Shown one piece after another: positions 33,767 through 41,957 of a DNA stretch of 64,000 nucleotides; the first letter of the stretch is position 1; each line of letters starts with the position of its first letter. Source of the DNA: Brevibacillus panacihumi (GTDB lineage: Bacteria; Bacillota; Bacilli; Brevibacillales; Brevibacillaceae); NCBI RefSeq assembly GCF_003710985.1, contig NZ_RHHT01000002.1, positions 493,278 through 557,277 of the forward strand. Direction: 5' to 3'. Both the position numbers and the translations under genes were made by a program. The notes beneath the pieces were generated by a model that saw nothing but the letters and a program-made list of their open reading frames with translations, searched no databases and was not told where the DNA came from.

Positions 33767-34084
33767 ATGGATGGGAAAAAAATCTCGGATTCTTTGCCAT
33801 TATCTCAGCAGGATGTATATGAACAAACGCGTGATGTGCTGAATGATTTGCTCGCCGAACTGTGCGAGGCCATGGATGAAGAGGATGTAGAGGCTTATCG
33901 CCGCAAAGGGTATGAAATGATTGGTCTCTACTACCAAAAGCCGGTCAATACGGGAGAACTGATGCTGACGTTGGCGGCTGCACTGGAGGACATTCTTCAC
34001 CAGCTGGAGATGACGCAACAAGGCGAGGAAGTATCCATGGTGCGTGGCGACTACAGTGTTATGAAGAAAGACGAGGAGGAATAG
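33767..34084 (+). CDS. Small acidic helical protein, unknown
   Basis: 105 residues, ATG 33767 after GAAGGAGGGGG. Acidic and helical (QTRDVLNDLLAELCEAMDEEDVEAYRRKGYEMIGLYYQKP), no membrane segment or known motif; ends KKDEEE. It has its own ribosome binding site and a terminator right after the stop. It follows the symporter by 46 nt, so it could belong to that operon. No function can be assigned. Confidence 0.65.
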   Translation: MDGKKISDSLPLSQQDVYEQTRDVLNDLLAELCEAMDEEDVEAYRRKGYEMIGLYYQKPVNTGELMLTLAAALEDILHQLEMTQQGEEVSMVRGDYSVMKKDEEE

Positions 34085-34088
34085 AATC

Positions 34089-34117
34089 GACCCTGTTGCC
34101 AAGGGTCTTTGTTTTTG
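34089..34117 (+). terminator. Rho-independent terminator
   Basis: GACCCT / AGGGTC arms, 7-nt loop, then TTTGTTTTT. Confidence 0.7.
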
Positions 34118-34197
34118 AAAAAGGTTTGCGAAAAGAAGTTTCGATAGCAGGAAGATAGGGAATGAACAGGGGGAGGATGAATCAGGAGGAAGACCCC

Positions 34198-35265
34198 ATG
34201 AAATATATCTCTGTAGAACAAGTTGAACCGGGGGATATACTGGCCCGCAGCATTTATACGAGTGAAGGCTTGACCTTGCTTCACGCCGGCGTTCAGTTGA
34301 CGGTAGGAATGATCAATAAATTGCGTCGTTTTGGGGTGACAATGCTCAGTATTAAAGACCCCTTGCTAGATGATGTCGATATGGAAGAGGTTGTAACGGA
34401 AACCACGCGAAAAGACGCCATTCGCAACCTGTCTGCCGCGATCCAATGCGTGCAGTCCGGGAAGTACATGGATGTGCGCGGAATTCAAAAGTCGGTGGGA
34501 AATATCGTAGAGGAAGTTCTGCGGAATCGCCGGGTGCTGTTGAACCTCGGAGAAATACGGACAACGGACAATTCCCTGTACATTCACTCGCTCAATGTAT
34601 GCATGATGGCGACCGTGATGGGCGTAGGCTTGGGGTATACCGCCAATCAATTGAAAGAACTGGCGATCGGCGCTCTGCTTCACGATATTGGAAAGATAAG
34701 CACCTCTCCGGAAAAAAAAGAAGACACATACGATGAGGAAGATCTGGAGAAGCATTTTACCTGGCTGGGGTTCAACATCTTGCGGAAGAAGCACGAGATG
34801 AGCATCGTATCGGCGCATATTCCCTTGCAGCATCAGGAATGGGTGGATGGGAGCGGGATTCCGAGGGGCTTGGCGGGCGACGAGATCCACGAGTTCGGCA
34901 AAATCGTGGCGATCTGCAATTACTATGATGATCTGATTTCTCCTTTTTCCGAAGAGCGGGAGACCCTCGCTCCTTATGAGGCTTGCGAACGCATCATGGG
35001 CTTGGCGGACAAGCGCTTCGATTTGAAAATGGTGATTCACTTCTTGCGTTCGATCGCTCTGTATCCGACGGGAAGCTCTCTGAAACTGAGCACGGGTGAA
35101 ATCGGCGTCGTGATCGACCAGAACCGGGGCCTTCCTTCCCGTCCGGTGGTCCGCGTGATTCGCCGCGAGCAACACGCAAGCGAGGTCATGGCGGAACAGC
35201 ATGATATTCGTGACATGGATCTGAGTGCGGAGCCCACCATCTTTATTACAGGTGTCATGGAGTAA
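34198..35265 (+). CDS. HD-GYP-like domain protein
   Basis: 355 residues; ATG 34198 has AGGAGGA seven nt upstream. N-terminal beta part (YISVEQVEPGDILARSIYTSEGLTLL) is the usual lead-in of HD-GYP proteins. The HD core has YIHSLNV and ALLHDIGK. The GYP segment reads LQHQEWVDGSGIPRGL instead of HHE-x-x-DGSGYPxGL: the second His is Gln and Tyr is Ile. Active HD-GYP enzymes hydrolyse cyclic di-GMP; the HD pair is intact but the GYP loop is altered, so activity is uncertain. Confidence 0.85.
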   Translation: MKYISVEQVEPGDILARSIYTSEGLTLLHAGVQLTVGMINKLRRFGVTMLSIKDPLLDDVDMEEVVTETTRKDAIRNLSAAIQCVQSGKYMDVRGIQKSVGNIVEEVLRNRRVLLNLGEIRTTDNSLYIHSLNVCMMATVMGVGLGYTANQLKELAIGALLHDIGKISTSPEKKEDTYDEEDLEKHFTWLGFNILRKKHEMSIVSAHIPLQHQEWVDGSGIPRGLAGDEIHEFGKIVAICNYYDDLISPFSEERETLAPYEACERIMGLADKRFDLKMVIHFLRSIALYPTGSSLKLSTGEIGVVIDQNRGLPSRPVVRVIRREQHASEVMAEQHDIRDMDLSAEPTIFITGVME

Positions 35266-35296
35266 GGGTTATTTGGATGAAAGATCAGGGGAGTTC

Positions 35297-35332
35297 CCTA
35301 TAGTAGAAGGATTCCAACTTTTCTACAATAGG
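35297..35332. promoter_or_regulatory. Inverted repeat before the universal stress protein gene
   Basis: CCTATAGTAGAA (35297-35308) and TTCTACAATAGG (35321-35332) are inverted repeats with one mismatch around a 12-nt centre. No T tract follows in either direction, so it is more likely an operator or mRNA hairpin than a terminator. Which one is not known. Confidence 0.4.
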
Positions 35333-35374
35333 GGCAGATAACCAAATGATACCTGCTTGAGAGGGAGTGTTTGA

Positions 35375-36238
35375 ATGTCTCGAATTTTGGTGCCGGTCGA
35401 TGATACGGAACAATCGCTGCAAGCTCTCCGGTTTGCCCTGGCGTATGCGAAGGACAAGCATGAGCTGACATTGCTGCACGTCATACCTTTCTATCCGTCC
35501 AAAAACGTCATTAACCACGTTGGCCAAAAACGGTTGAAAGAATTCCAATTGGAAGAAGCGCATGAAAAATTGGCGCAGGTAAAAGAATTCGCTGATCAAT
35601 CTGGCATCCCCTATACGCTGGAAATTCGTTTTGGCGATGTACCGCAAATCATCAAGGAATTTTCCCAAATCAATTTTGAAGCCATGGTTATGGGAACGCA
35701 CGGATACGGGCGCTTGATGGGCTATTTGATGCAAAGTGTCAGCTACCCGACGATCCATGATGCGAACATTCCCGTTTTCCTCATTTCGGATGAGACGAAT
35801 GTCGAACATTTTCCATGGAGCAAGGTGCTGATTGCTGTAGATGGCTCCGAGCAAGCAAAAGAAGCGCTTAAGAAAGCCACCGCGCTGAGTCAGTCCCTGG
35901 ATGTCACCTATTCGCTGGTTACGGCAGTTCCGCCTCCGGTTTCCTATGCAGGGGCGTATGGACCAGGCTGGCAAGATGTGGCGACGCTGGAGGAGTGGGG
36001 CAAATCAACCTTGCTGCCCTATGAAGAAATGCTCCAGGAAAAAGGCGTATCATATCAAAGTCAGGTTCTGATCGGCGATCCCGCGACGATGATCAAGCAA
36101 ACCGCAAAAGAACAAGGTGCAGATCTCATCGTCCTGGGCCATCATGGAATGGGGGGCGTAGCCGGAACCATGATGGGAAGTGTCACCTTCAAGCTGATCC
36201 ATCGCGCAAAAACTCCCTTGTTGATCGTAAAAAAATAG
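35375..36238 (+). CDS. Universal stress protein with two UspA domains
   Basis: 287 residues made of tandem UspA domains (about 1-138 and 148-287). Each starts with a hydrophobic strand and Asp: RILVPVDDTEQSL and KVLIAVDGSEQAKEA. The ATP-binding G-2x-G-9x-G(S/T) loop is visible in both: MGTHGYGRLMGYLMQSVS and LGHHGMGGVAGTMMGSVT. Tandem Usp proteins are cytosolic and often bind ATP or cAMP. GAGGGAG precedes the ATG. The gene is monocistronic with a terminator. Confidence 0.92.
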   Translation: MSRILVPVDDTEQSLQALRFALAYAKDKHELTLLHVIPFYPSKNVINHVGQKRLKEFQLEEAHEKLAQVKEFADQSGIPYTLEIRFGDVPQIIKEFSQINFEAMVMGTHGYGRLMGYLMQSVSYPTIHDANIPVFLISDETNVEHFPWSKVLIAVDGSEQAKEALKKATALSQSLDVTYSLVTAVPPPVSYAGAYGPGWQDVATLEEWGKSTLLPYEEMLQEKGVSYQSQVLIGDPATMIKQTAKEQGADLIVLGHHGMGGVAGTMMGSVTFKLIHRAKTPLLIVKK

Positions 36239-36250
36239 CGGAAGCGAGAT

Positions 36251-36290
36251 AAAAAGCTGCTTGTATGTTTCATACAAATGCGGCTTTTTT
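36251..36290 (+). terminator. Rho-independent terminator
   Basis: AAAAAGC...TTGTATG / CATACAA...GCTTTTTT arms with T tail. Confidence 0.85.
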
Positions 36291-36335
36291 CTTTTTTAAG
36301 CAAGCCTTGTGTAAGGTTCAAGAGAAATAGGCATC

Positions 36336-36356
36336 ATATACATATGGGGGGTATAT
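36336..36356 (+). promoter_or_regulatory. Possible metal-responsive operator before the lipoprotein gene
   Basis: ATATAC (36336-36341) and GTATAT (36351-36356) flank ATATGGGGG. The GGGGGGTATA half resembles CsoR-type operators, but the other half lacks the C run. It also contains TATATT, a possible -10. Weak call. Confidence 0.3.
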
Positions 36357-36404
36357 TTTGCGAGCCTTTACCCAATAGCCACAAGGAAGCTGGAGGTAAC
36401 TAAG

Positions 36405-37244
36405 ATGAAAATGGCAGAACGAATGGTCGCAGCACTTTTTATCCTCGGTCTACTGGCCGGATGCGACAGGTCGGATGGTCAAGAAGCGCTATCGACCACA
36501 GAAGCTCATCACGACAGCCACGTTGGACATAAAAGCGATGAACATGGAGATGCCAAACGGATGAAAGCGGCATTTTCGTTCAGATCAGGAGCAGCAAAGG
36601 CGAAGGAAGAAGCGGAATTGGCAGTGCGTATTACCGATCCCGCGGGAGGGCCTGTGAAGGATTTTGAGCTGAATCACGAGAAGCTGCTGCATCTGATTGT
36701 CGTAAGTGAGGATCTGTCTTACTTCTCCCATCTCCACCCATCGTATCAAGGAAACGGGATTTTCCGTCTTCCCCTCACATTCCCTGCTGGCGGCAAATAC
36801 AAGGTGTTTGCGGATTTCAAGCCCGTCGGAGGCAACAATACGACAGTAGGGCAGTGGCTGACTGTTGAAGGAACGCCCATGAAAGCCGAATCGATACAGG
36901 TGGATCTCGGACGGGCAAAAGAAGTGGGAGGTAAGGAAATTGCGCTCACACCGCTCGCATTGAAAGCCAACGAGGAGATAACGCTGACGTTCTCGTTTCG
37001 CGATGCCCGTACGAAAGAACAGATCACGGACCTGGAGCCTTATCTGGGAGCCACGGGTCATGTGGTGATCTTGTCCCGGGATGCAGGCCATTATCTGCAT
37101 GTTCACCCGCTGGATGAGGCTTCAACCGGACCGGAAGCGAGGTTTGTGACCTCTTTTCCTCAGCCGGGCATCTACAAGATTTGGGGTCAGTTTCAGCACC
37201 GCGGGAAGGTAATTACCGTTCCATTCGTGGTGCAGGTGGAATAA
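36405..37244 (+). CDS. His-rich lipoprotein, possible metal-binding secreted protein
   Basis: 279 residues with a lipobox LLAGC (Cys20). Next a His-rich linker (AHHDSHVGHKSDEHGD), then two beta-sandwich-like halves. LLHLIVVSEDLSYFSHLHPSYQGNG and VVILSRDAGHYLHVHPLD each bring several His residues. A YtkA-like ending follows (GQFQHRGKVITVPFVVQVE). The family is often annotated as a secreted or membrane-bound protein of unknown role; multiple HxHP motifs suggest copper or zinc binding. GGAGG is 9 nt before the ATG. Confidence 0.7.
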   Translation: MKMAERMVAALFILGLLAGCDRSDGQEALSTTEAHHDSHVGHKSDEHGDAKRMKAAFSFRSGAAKAKEEAELAVRITDPAGGPVKDFELNHEKLLHLIVVSEDLSYFSHLHPSYQGNGIFRLPLTFPAGGKYKVFADFKPVGGNNTTVGQWLTVEGTPMKAESIQVDLGRAKEVGGKEIALTPLALKANEEITLTFSFRDARTKEQITDLEPYLGATGHVVILSRDAGHYLHVHPLDEASTGPEARFVTSFPQPGIYKIWGQFQHRGKVITVPFVVQVE

Positions 37245-37292
37245 CATTCCCCGTCCGATCCCAAAATAGAAAAAAGTGTGGAGGCTTACGCT

Positions 37293-38156
37293 ATGTTGGT
37301 GGGGTGTCATGTCAGCATTCGCGCCGGTTACTTGGGGGCTGCCAAAAACGCGTTTGGGCAAGGTGCCAGGTCGTTTCAATATTTTCCCAAAAACCCGCGC
37401 TCTCTTGCGGTGAAAGCATTTGATGCCCAGGATGCGAGGGCTTGCAAGCAGTTTTGTCAGGAACACTCCCTGCTCTCCATCGCACATACCCCGTATCCGA
37501 CCCAGCTTTCGGTCGACGACAAAACGATGTATCGCGTAACCGTGGATTCCTTGCTTAATGACCTCGAAATTGCGGAAGCATGCGGATCCATTGGGATCGT
37601 CGTGCATTTCGGACAGTACAAAGGAACCAGGTCAGATCCTCTTTACGGCTATTTGCAAATGATCGGGATGCTCAACGAAGTACTGAGCCAATGGCAGGGC
37701 AGCGCTCTGCTATTGCTTGAGAACAACGCCGGACAGGGCAACCGGATGGGAACGACGCTGGAGGAGTTGACGCAGGTCAGGGATCTCCTCGACCAACCGC
37801 AAAAAGTGGGATTTTGCCTTGATACCTGCCATGCTTTCGCCAGCGGACTTTGGCAAGGGGAAAATTGGGGGGAAGTGGCAGCCCATGCACGTGCTTTGGG
37901 CTATCTGCAGCATGTCAAGGCAGTCCATCTCAACGACTCCGTGTATCCGCACCAATCGTACCGGGATAGGCATGCCAACATCGGCACGGGATTCATCCCG
38001 GAGCAAGGCTTTGCGGATCTGTTTCAGACGCCCGAATTCCAGGAAGTACCATTTATCTTGGAAACACCCCATCACCCGGGAAAGAACCATGAACAGGAAC
38101 TGGCGGAGGTGAAGCAGCGTTGGCAGTCTAGTCAAACGAGCAGCTTAAGGGAGTAA
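37293..38156 (+). CDS. nfo: Deoxyribonuclease IV (AP endonuclease, Nfo)
   Basis: 287 residues; ATG 37293 is eight nt after GTGGAGG. AP endonuclease family 2 TIM barrel with the three-zinc site: GCHVSIRAG, VVHFGQYKG, LLLENNAGQGNRMGTTLEEL, FCLDTCHAFASG, VKAVHLNDS, DRHANIGTGFI and FILETPHH. It cleaves DNA 5' to abasic sites. In Bacillus, Nfo is produced in spores and protects them together with SASPs. No spore promoter was identified here. Confidence 0.95.
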   Translation: MLVGCHVSIRAGYLGAAKNAFGQGARSFQYFPKNPRSLAVKAFDAQDARACKQFCQEHSLLSIAHTPYPTQLSVDDKTMYRVTVDSLLNDLEIAEACGSIGIVVHFGQYKGTRSDPLYGYLQMIGMLNEVLSQWQGSALLLLENNAGQGNRMGTTLEELTQVRDLLDQPQKVGFCLDTCHAFASGLWQGENWGEVAAHARALGYLQHVKAVHLNDSVYPHQSYRDRHANIGTGFIPEQGFADLFQTPEFQEVPFILETPHHPGKNHEQELAEVKQRWQSSQTSSLRE

Positions 38157-38235
38157 CTGGTCGCCGGATCATTGGCAGAGGCTGTCTCCTGTGTTAAAGT
38201 GTGAGATGTGTGTTGAATAGGGAGGTAGCAAGCAA

Positions 38236-38640
38236 ATGAAAAGACGAATCAAGGTGACGATTGCAGATTTTGCAGCCTTGCAGGAAAATCTCAATGACCC
38301 GCAGGAGCTTGCGCTGTACGAGTCAGCGAACGGGAATACATACGATGCCGAAATCGAGCACGATGGCTATGCCATAGTAGACGTAACGGAGGAAGATTAT
38401 ATCGAGCTTGCTCCAGGCGAGTATCAGCTCATGATCGAAGAGTGGACCGATGCCGGACGTGTAGGGGAGTGGCAGTTGCAGACGAAATCCGATCCTGCTG
38501 ATGACACGGCTCTTCTGTACAGGCTGGTGGATGCGAACGGCAAGGAGCAGGATGCGCCTGTATCCCTGTCCAAACAGGTTGTCGAGTTGATCGCCAAAGC
38601 TTGGTTCGGAAAAAGCAAGAAGCCGCAAGCCGATGAATAA
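38236..38640 (+). CDS. Hypothetical protein
   Basis: 134 residues; ATG 38236 follows GGGAGGTAGCAAGCAA. Predicted beta-rich N-terminal region (KVTIADFAALQENLNDPQ, YDAEIEHDGYAIVDVTEEDY) and a C-terminal helix with KKPQADE. No motifs, no signal peptide. It has its own terminator. Family not recognised. Confidence 0.6.
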   Translation: MKRRIKVTIADFAALQENLNDPQELALYESANGNTYDAEIEHDGYAIVDVTEEDYIELAPGEYQLMIEEWTDAGRVGEWQLQTKSDPADDTALLYRLVDANGKEQDAPVSLSKQVVELIAKAWFGKSKKPQADE

Positions 38641-38643
38641 ATG

Positions 38644-38690
38644 GCAAAAGCCGCTGCTTCCAGGAATGGAGGGCAGCGGCTTTGCTTTTT
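38644..38690. terminator. Bidirectional terminator
   Basis: GCAAAAGCCGCTGC / GCAGCGGCTTTGC arms, perfect apart from the loop, between convergent genes. Confidence 0.88.
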
Positions 38691-38700
38691 CCTTATGCTA

Positions 38701-40416
38701 TTACATTTCTTCAGGTGCAGCCAGACCCAGCAGACGCAATCCTTCTTTAAGAACCACGACAACGGCCGCGACAAGCTGCAGGCGGGATGCCTTCACGGCG
38801 TCCTCTTCGGCGAGGATGCGGACGTTGGCATAAAACTTGTTGAATACCTGTGCCAAGTCAATCACATATTTCCCGATCAGCGACGGGTCGAACTGGTTCC
38901 CTGCGCGGTCGACTACTTCCGGGAATGCGTTCAGAAGCGTGACGACAGCCCAGGCTTCCTTGCCTTCGAGGGCGCCTGGCACCAGTTCAGATGAGCTGGC
39001 AGGCTGGTAGTTTCCTTTGCGCAAAAGCGAGCAAGCCCGCGCATGCGTGTATTGCACATATGGTCCAGTCTCACCCTCAAATGTGAGCATCTCTTCCCAG
39101 GAGAAGTTGATGTCGTTGAGACGATAGTTTTTCAAATCGTGGAAGATGACAGCGCCTACTCCGACCTGCCGCGCCACTTCCTCTTTGTTCGCAAGGGACG
39201 GATTTTTTTCCTCGATCACCTTTTGGACGTCTGCGATGGCCTGTGCCAGCACTTCCTCCAGCAGGACGACCTTTCCTTTGCGAGTCGACATTTTTTTGCC
39301 GTCTTTCAGCATCATCCCGAACGGAATGTGGTGCATGTTGGCAGCCCACGGATAGCCCATTTTCTCCAACACTTTATAGAGCTGCTGGAAGTGCAGGCGC
39401 TGTTCATTGCCGACGACATAGACAGCCTTGGCGAAGTCGTAGGTTTCATGGCGGAAGAGAGCAGCCGCCAAATCACGTGTCGCGTACAGGGTGGCACCGT
39501 CCGATTTTTTGATCAGGCATGGAGGCATATCGTACTCATCCAGCGAGACGACCTGTGCGCCGTCAGATTCGGTGAGCAACCCTTTTTCTTCCAGAAGGCT
39601 GACAACGCGGTCCATCTTGTCGTTGTAGAAGGCTTCTCCATGTGTAGAATCGAAGGAGACGTTCATCAGGTCGTAGATCTTCATGAACTCTTTCAGAGAC
39701 TCATCGCGGAACCATGACCACAGATGCTGTGCCTCTTCGTCGCCATCCTCCAGCTTTTTGAACCACTCGCGCCCCTGGTCCTCCAGCGAAGGGTCTTTTT
39801 CCGCCTCTTCGTGAAACTTTACGTACAGGTGGAGCAGCTCCTTGATCGGCTCAGCCTTTACTTTTTCTTCGTCTCCCCAGAGGCGATAGGCTACGATCAG
39901 TTTGCCGAACTGTGTGCCCCAGTCCCCAAGGTGATTGATGCGAACGGGCTTGTAGCCTTGCTTTTCCATGATGTTGGCGATTGCGTTCCCGATGACAGTT
40001 GAACGCAGATGCCCCATGGAGAAGGGCTTGGCGATGTTCGGGGAGGAGAGGTCGATGGGGACATTGCGGCCTTGTCCCAGATTGCTCTGGCCATACGCTG
40101 CGCCTTGGGCAAGAATCGTCCCGATGACTTGTGTGCTGACAGCTGCCTGATCAAGAAACAGATTCACGTATGGACCGACAGCTTTTACTTCCTGCAAAGG
40201 GGAACCCGAGATGTTCGCGGCGAGTTCAGTCGCGATCATCGGCGGCGCTTTGCGCAACGCTTTTGCCAATTGGAAGCAAGGGAAGGCGATATCCCCCATA
40301 GCGGGATTGGGTGGTGTCTCGAGCATGCCGTACACCTGTTCTTTGTTCAGACTATCCACGCCCATGTGGACCAATGCGGAGGCGATCATCTCCGCAACTT
40401 GATGTTTGTAGCTCAT
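38701..40416 (-). CDS. argS: Arginyl-tRNA synthetase
   Basis: 571 residues; start ATG 40416 has AAAGGAG 11 nt upstream. The frame also runs open into the T-box leader; that extension is rejected. Class I motifs: the HIGH-equivalent SMGHLRSTVIG (about residue 130) and the KMSKS-equivalent GKKMSTRKG (about residue 375). The C-terminal anticodon-binding helices contain YVIDLAQVFNKFYANVRIL. Charges tRNA-Arg. Transcription is governed by the tRNA-sensing T-box upstream. Confidence 0.97.
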   Translation of the reverse strand: MSYKHQVAEMIASALVHMGVDSLNKEQVYGMLETPPNPAMGDIAFPCFQLAKALRKAPPMIATELAANISGSPLQEVKAVGPYVNLFLDQAAVSTQVIGTILAQGAAYGQSNLGQGRNVPIDLSSPNIAKPFSMGHLRSTVIGNAIANIMEKQGYKPVRINHLGDWGTQFGKLIVAYRLWGDEEKVKAEPIKELLHLYVKFHEEAEKDPSLEDQGREWFKKLEDGDEEAQHLWSWFRDESLKEFMKIYDLMNVSFDSTHGEAFYNDKMDRVVSLLEEKGLLTESDGAQVVSLDEYDMPPCLIKKSDGATLYATRDLAAALFRHETYDFAKAVYVVGNEQRLHFQQLYKVLEKMGYPWAANMHHIPFGMMLKDGKKMSTRKGKVVLLEEVLAQAIADVQKVIEEKNPSLANKEEVARQVGVGAVIFHDLKNYRLNDINFSWEEMLTFEGETGPYVQYTHARACSLLRKGNYQPASSSELVPGALEGKEAWAVVTLLNAFPEVVDRAGNQFDPSLIGKYVIDLAQVFNKFYANVRILAEEDAVKASRLQLVAAVVVVLKEGLRLLGLAAPEEM

Positions 40417-40460
40417 CTGTTTTTTTGCTCCTTTCCAAATTCGGTGATCTTCCGCCAAAT

Positions 40461-40725
40461 AGAAAAAACCCCTGCGTCTCCTGAAAAAAGAGACGAGAGG
40501 TTGTGCTCCCGCGGTGCCACTCTTGTTGTCCCTGCCCAATGTCTTCTTGAGGCAAGGACCGCTTGATCTGCAATAACGGGCAGTCCCGGCTAAACCCTAC
40601 GCAATCTGCCGGACAAATGGCAGACGTTCAGGCAGCATCTCCGAGGGGCGCTTCCTCTCATGGTCCGCATCGGGCTTTCACCATCCCCGACTCGCTACAG
40701 CATCTCACATGGAGTACTCTCCTCA
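40461..40725 (-). promoter_or_regulatory. T-box leader (tRNA-Arg sensing) of argS
   Basis: The conserved T-box core AGTGGCACCGCGGGA lies on the minus strand at 40507-40521. It is followed by a terminator: CTCTCGTCTC, loop, GAGACGCAGGGG, then TTTTTT (40463-40468). Upstream are stem I elements (GGATGAGGAGAGTACTCC). A likely Arg specifier codon CGT is in the context GAACGTCTG (40624-40626), but the specifier is not certain. Uncharged tRNA-Arg would stabilise the antiterminator. This occupies most of the 40417-40779 gap. Confidence 0.9.
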
Positions 40726-40731
40726 TCCACG

Positions 40732-40760
40732 ATTATACATTCTTCCAGCATTATAGCCAA
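40732..40760 (-). promoter_or_regulatory. argS: Promoter of the argS T-box
   Basis: Minus strand TTGGCT (40755-40760), 17-nt spacer, TATAAT (40732-40737). The start is near 40725. Confidence 0.7.
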
Positions 40761-40779
40761 TGAAGGGGGGAGTTGCAAC

Positions 40780-41274
40780 TTACTCTTCCGGCTTTTTCAA
40801 AATTTCATCGAGCTTCGCAAAATAGGCTCGCGTCAAATTCTCGCGTTCCTCGGCACTCAGGTTCTCTGCGTTTAGCATTTGCTGTTTGAAATGCTCCAAT
40901 TCAGCCCGCATGGCAAGCTCTGCTTTCGCTTCTTCTTCCAGGCCGTAATTTTCGGTTGGATCGAACGGGATCAGCCGATTGTCGTTACCGCTTCGCAGAT
41001 ACGGCCGGCGCCAGTTGTCCGGAAAATGAAACGGCTGCTCGCCGAACAGAAAGCCTAAGACATCGTCGGAATCGATCGGCAGGAAGTGATCGTATTCATC
41101 GCGCTGCCCTCCTTCCATCCATTTGATATGGACGAGAAAATAGCGCAGATAATGCTCCTGTGTTTCGGTATGTTTGACAATACTGTATGTCTCAAATTCG
41201 CTTTGCTCCAGCACCTTGACGGTTTCCAGGCAATCGAGAAATTCGTCCTTGTCGCGGGGGAGAAGTGTTTCCAC
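40780..41274 (-). CDS. Hypothetical protein
   Basis: 164 residues from GTG 41274 (AAAGGAG nine nt upstream). The frame continues to an ATG at 41418 that would add a hydrophobic N-terminal helix, but that start has no close ribosome binding site. The body is acidic: a beta-rich part (FETYSIVKHTETQEHYLRYFLVHIKWME) and a C-terminal helical part (EEEAKAELAMRAELEHFKQQ). No family recognised. It is transcribed toward argS's promoter and ends 20 nt before it. Confidence 0.6.
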   Translation of the reverse strand: METLLPRDKDEFLDCLETVKVLEQSEFETYSIVKHTETQEHYLRYFLVHIKWMEGGQRDEYDHFLPIDSDDVLGFLFGEQPFHFPDNWRRPYLRSGNDNRLIPFDPTENYGLEEEAKAELAMRAELEHFKQQMLNAENLSAEERENLTRAYFAKLDEILKKPEE

Positions 41275-41436
41275 GGCGTTTCGCTCCTTTGTTGGACTTC
41301 GTTCCCCATGATAGCAAAACAGCGGCGGACTGACAATCGACCGGGACAGAATCAGCGCCAGGCATGTCAACATGGATAACGCGAAAAAAGCCCGGGATTT
41401 CTCCAGGACCTTTCTCATATGGGTGAAATGCTGATC

Positions 41437-41541
41437 CTAATCGTCGCAAGAACACCCAACGATTACCAATAGGATAAACAGTACGAGCACGATTGCAAAG
41501 GTTTCTCCGAAGAACCCGTTGCCGCAAAATGAAGTACTCAT
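41437..41541 (-). CDS. YjcZ-family sporulation peptide (34 aa)
   Basis: ATG 41541, stop at 41437, with GGAGGGG eight nt upstream of the start. The product is MSTSFCGNGFF, then GETFAIVLVLFILLVIVGCSCDD. It has a Gly/Phe-rich start, one hydrophobic helix ending LLVIVGCS and no other domain, which fits the YjcZ/CotA-like tiny sporulation peptides of Bacilli (family pattern GFALIVVLFILLIIVG). It is too short for standard gene calling. Expression in sporulation is inferred from the family. Confidence 0.8.
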   Translation of the reverse strand: MSTSFCGNGFFGETFAIVLVLFILLVIVGCSCDD

Positions 41542-41672
41542 GTTTGTTTCCCCTCCTTTCCTTTATGCTGTAGTCTATACACGAACGTGTAGATTGGCGT
41601 GGGCGAATGTCTAGAATGTAATAAATTTGGGCTCGTACACAGCATACATCAGAAAAATAGACAAATTCTCAA

Positions 41673-41701
41673 TTGACTCTCCAACGAGGGGGTGTTAAGA
41701 T
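41673..41701 (+). promoter_or_regulatory. metH: Promoter of the metH leader
   Basis: TTGACT (41673-41678), 17-nt spacer, TAAGAT (41696-41701) with an extended TG at 41693-41694. The start is near 41708. Confidence 0.7.
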
Positions 41702-41749
41702 ACTTGCAAATGTCTTGTAAAATTCCAAAAACTTGAATAGCTGTACAAC

Positions 41750-41915
41750 TCTTATCCAGAGAGGCAGAGGGACTGGCCCGATGAAGCCTCGGCAACCGGA
41801 ATAAAATTCGGTGCCAATTCCAGCAAAGCGCTTTGCTTTGAAAGATAAGAGGATGGTTCAGGCGTATCTGTATCCGCGGACAAATCCTCTTCTTTCACAA
41901 GAAGAGGATTTTTTA
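41750..41915 (+). promoter_or_regulatory. SAM-I (S-box) riboswitch with terminator
   Basis: P1 arms CTTATC (41751-41756) and GATAAG (41844-41849). Core motifs AGAGAGGCAGAGGGACTGGC, GATGAAGCCTCGGCAACC and GGTGCCAATTCC are present. The expression platform is a terminator (41882-41915: AAATCCTCTTCT / AGAAGAGGATTTTTT). The antiterminator is AAGAGGAT (41847-41854) with ATCCTCTT (41884-41891), overlapping the P1 3' strand. SAM binding would therefore stop transcription of metH-yitJ. It covers most of the 41542-41957 gap. Confidence 0.95.
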
Positions 41916-41957
41916 ATGCCCAATAACGAGAGCGATGGAGAGAAAAGGAGCAAGCCG

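Noticed and set aside
41578..41591. 14-bp palindrome TACACGAACGTGTA upstream of the YjcZ gene
   Set aside because: Could be an operator, but nothing nearby indicates a regulator and short palindromes of this size are expected by chance.
41811..41957. N-terminal extension of metH
   Set aside because: It would translate the SAM-I riboswitch and its terminator; the ATG at 41958 has the only good ribosome binding site.
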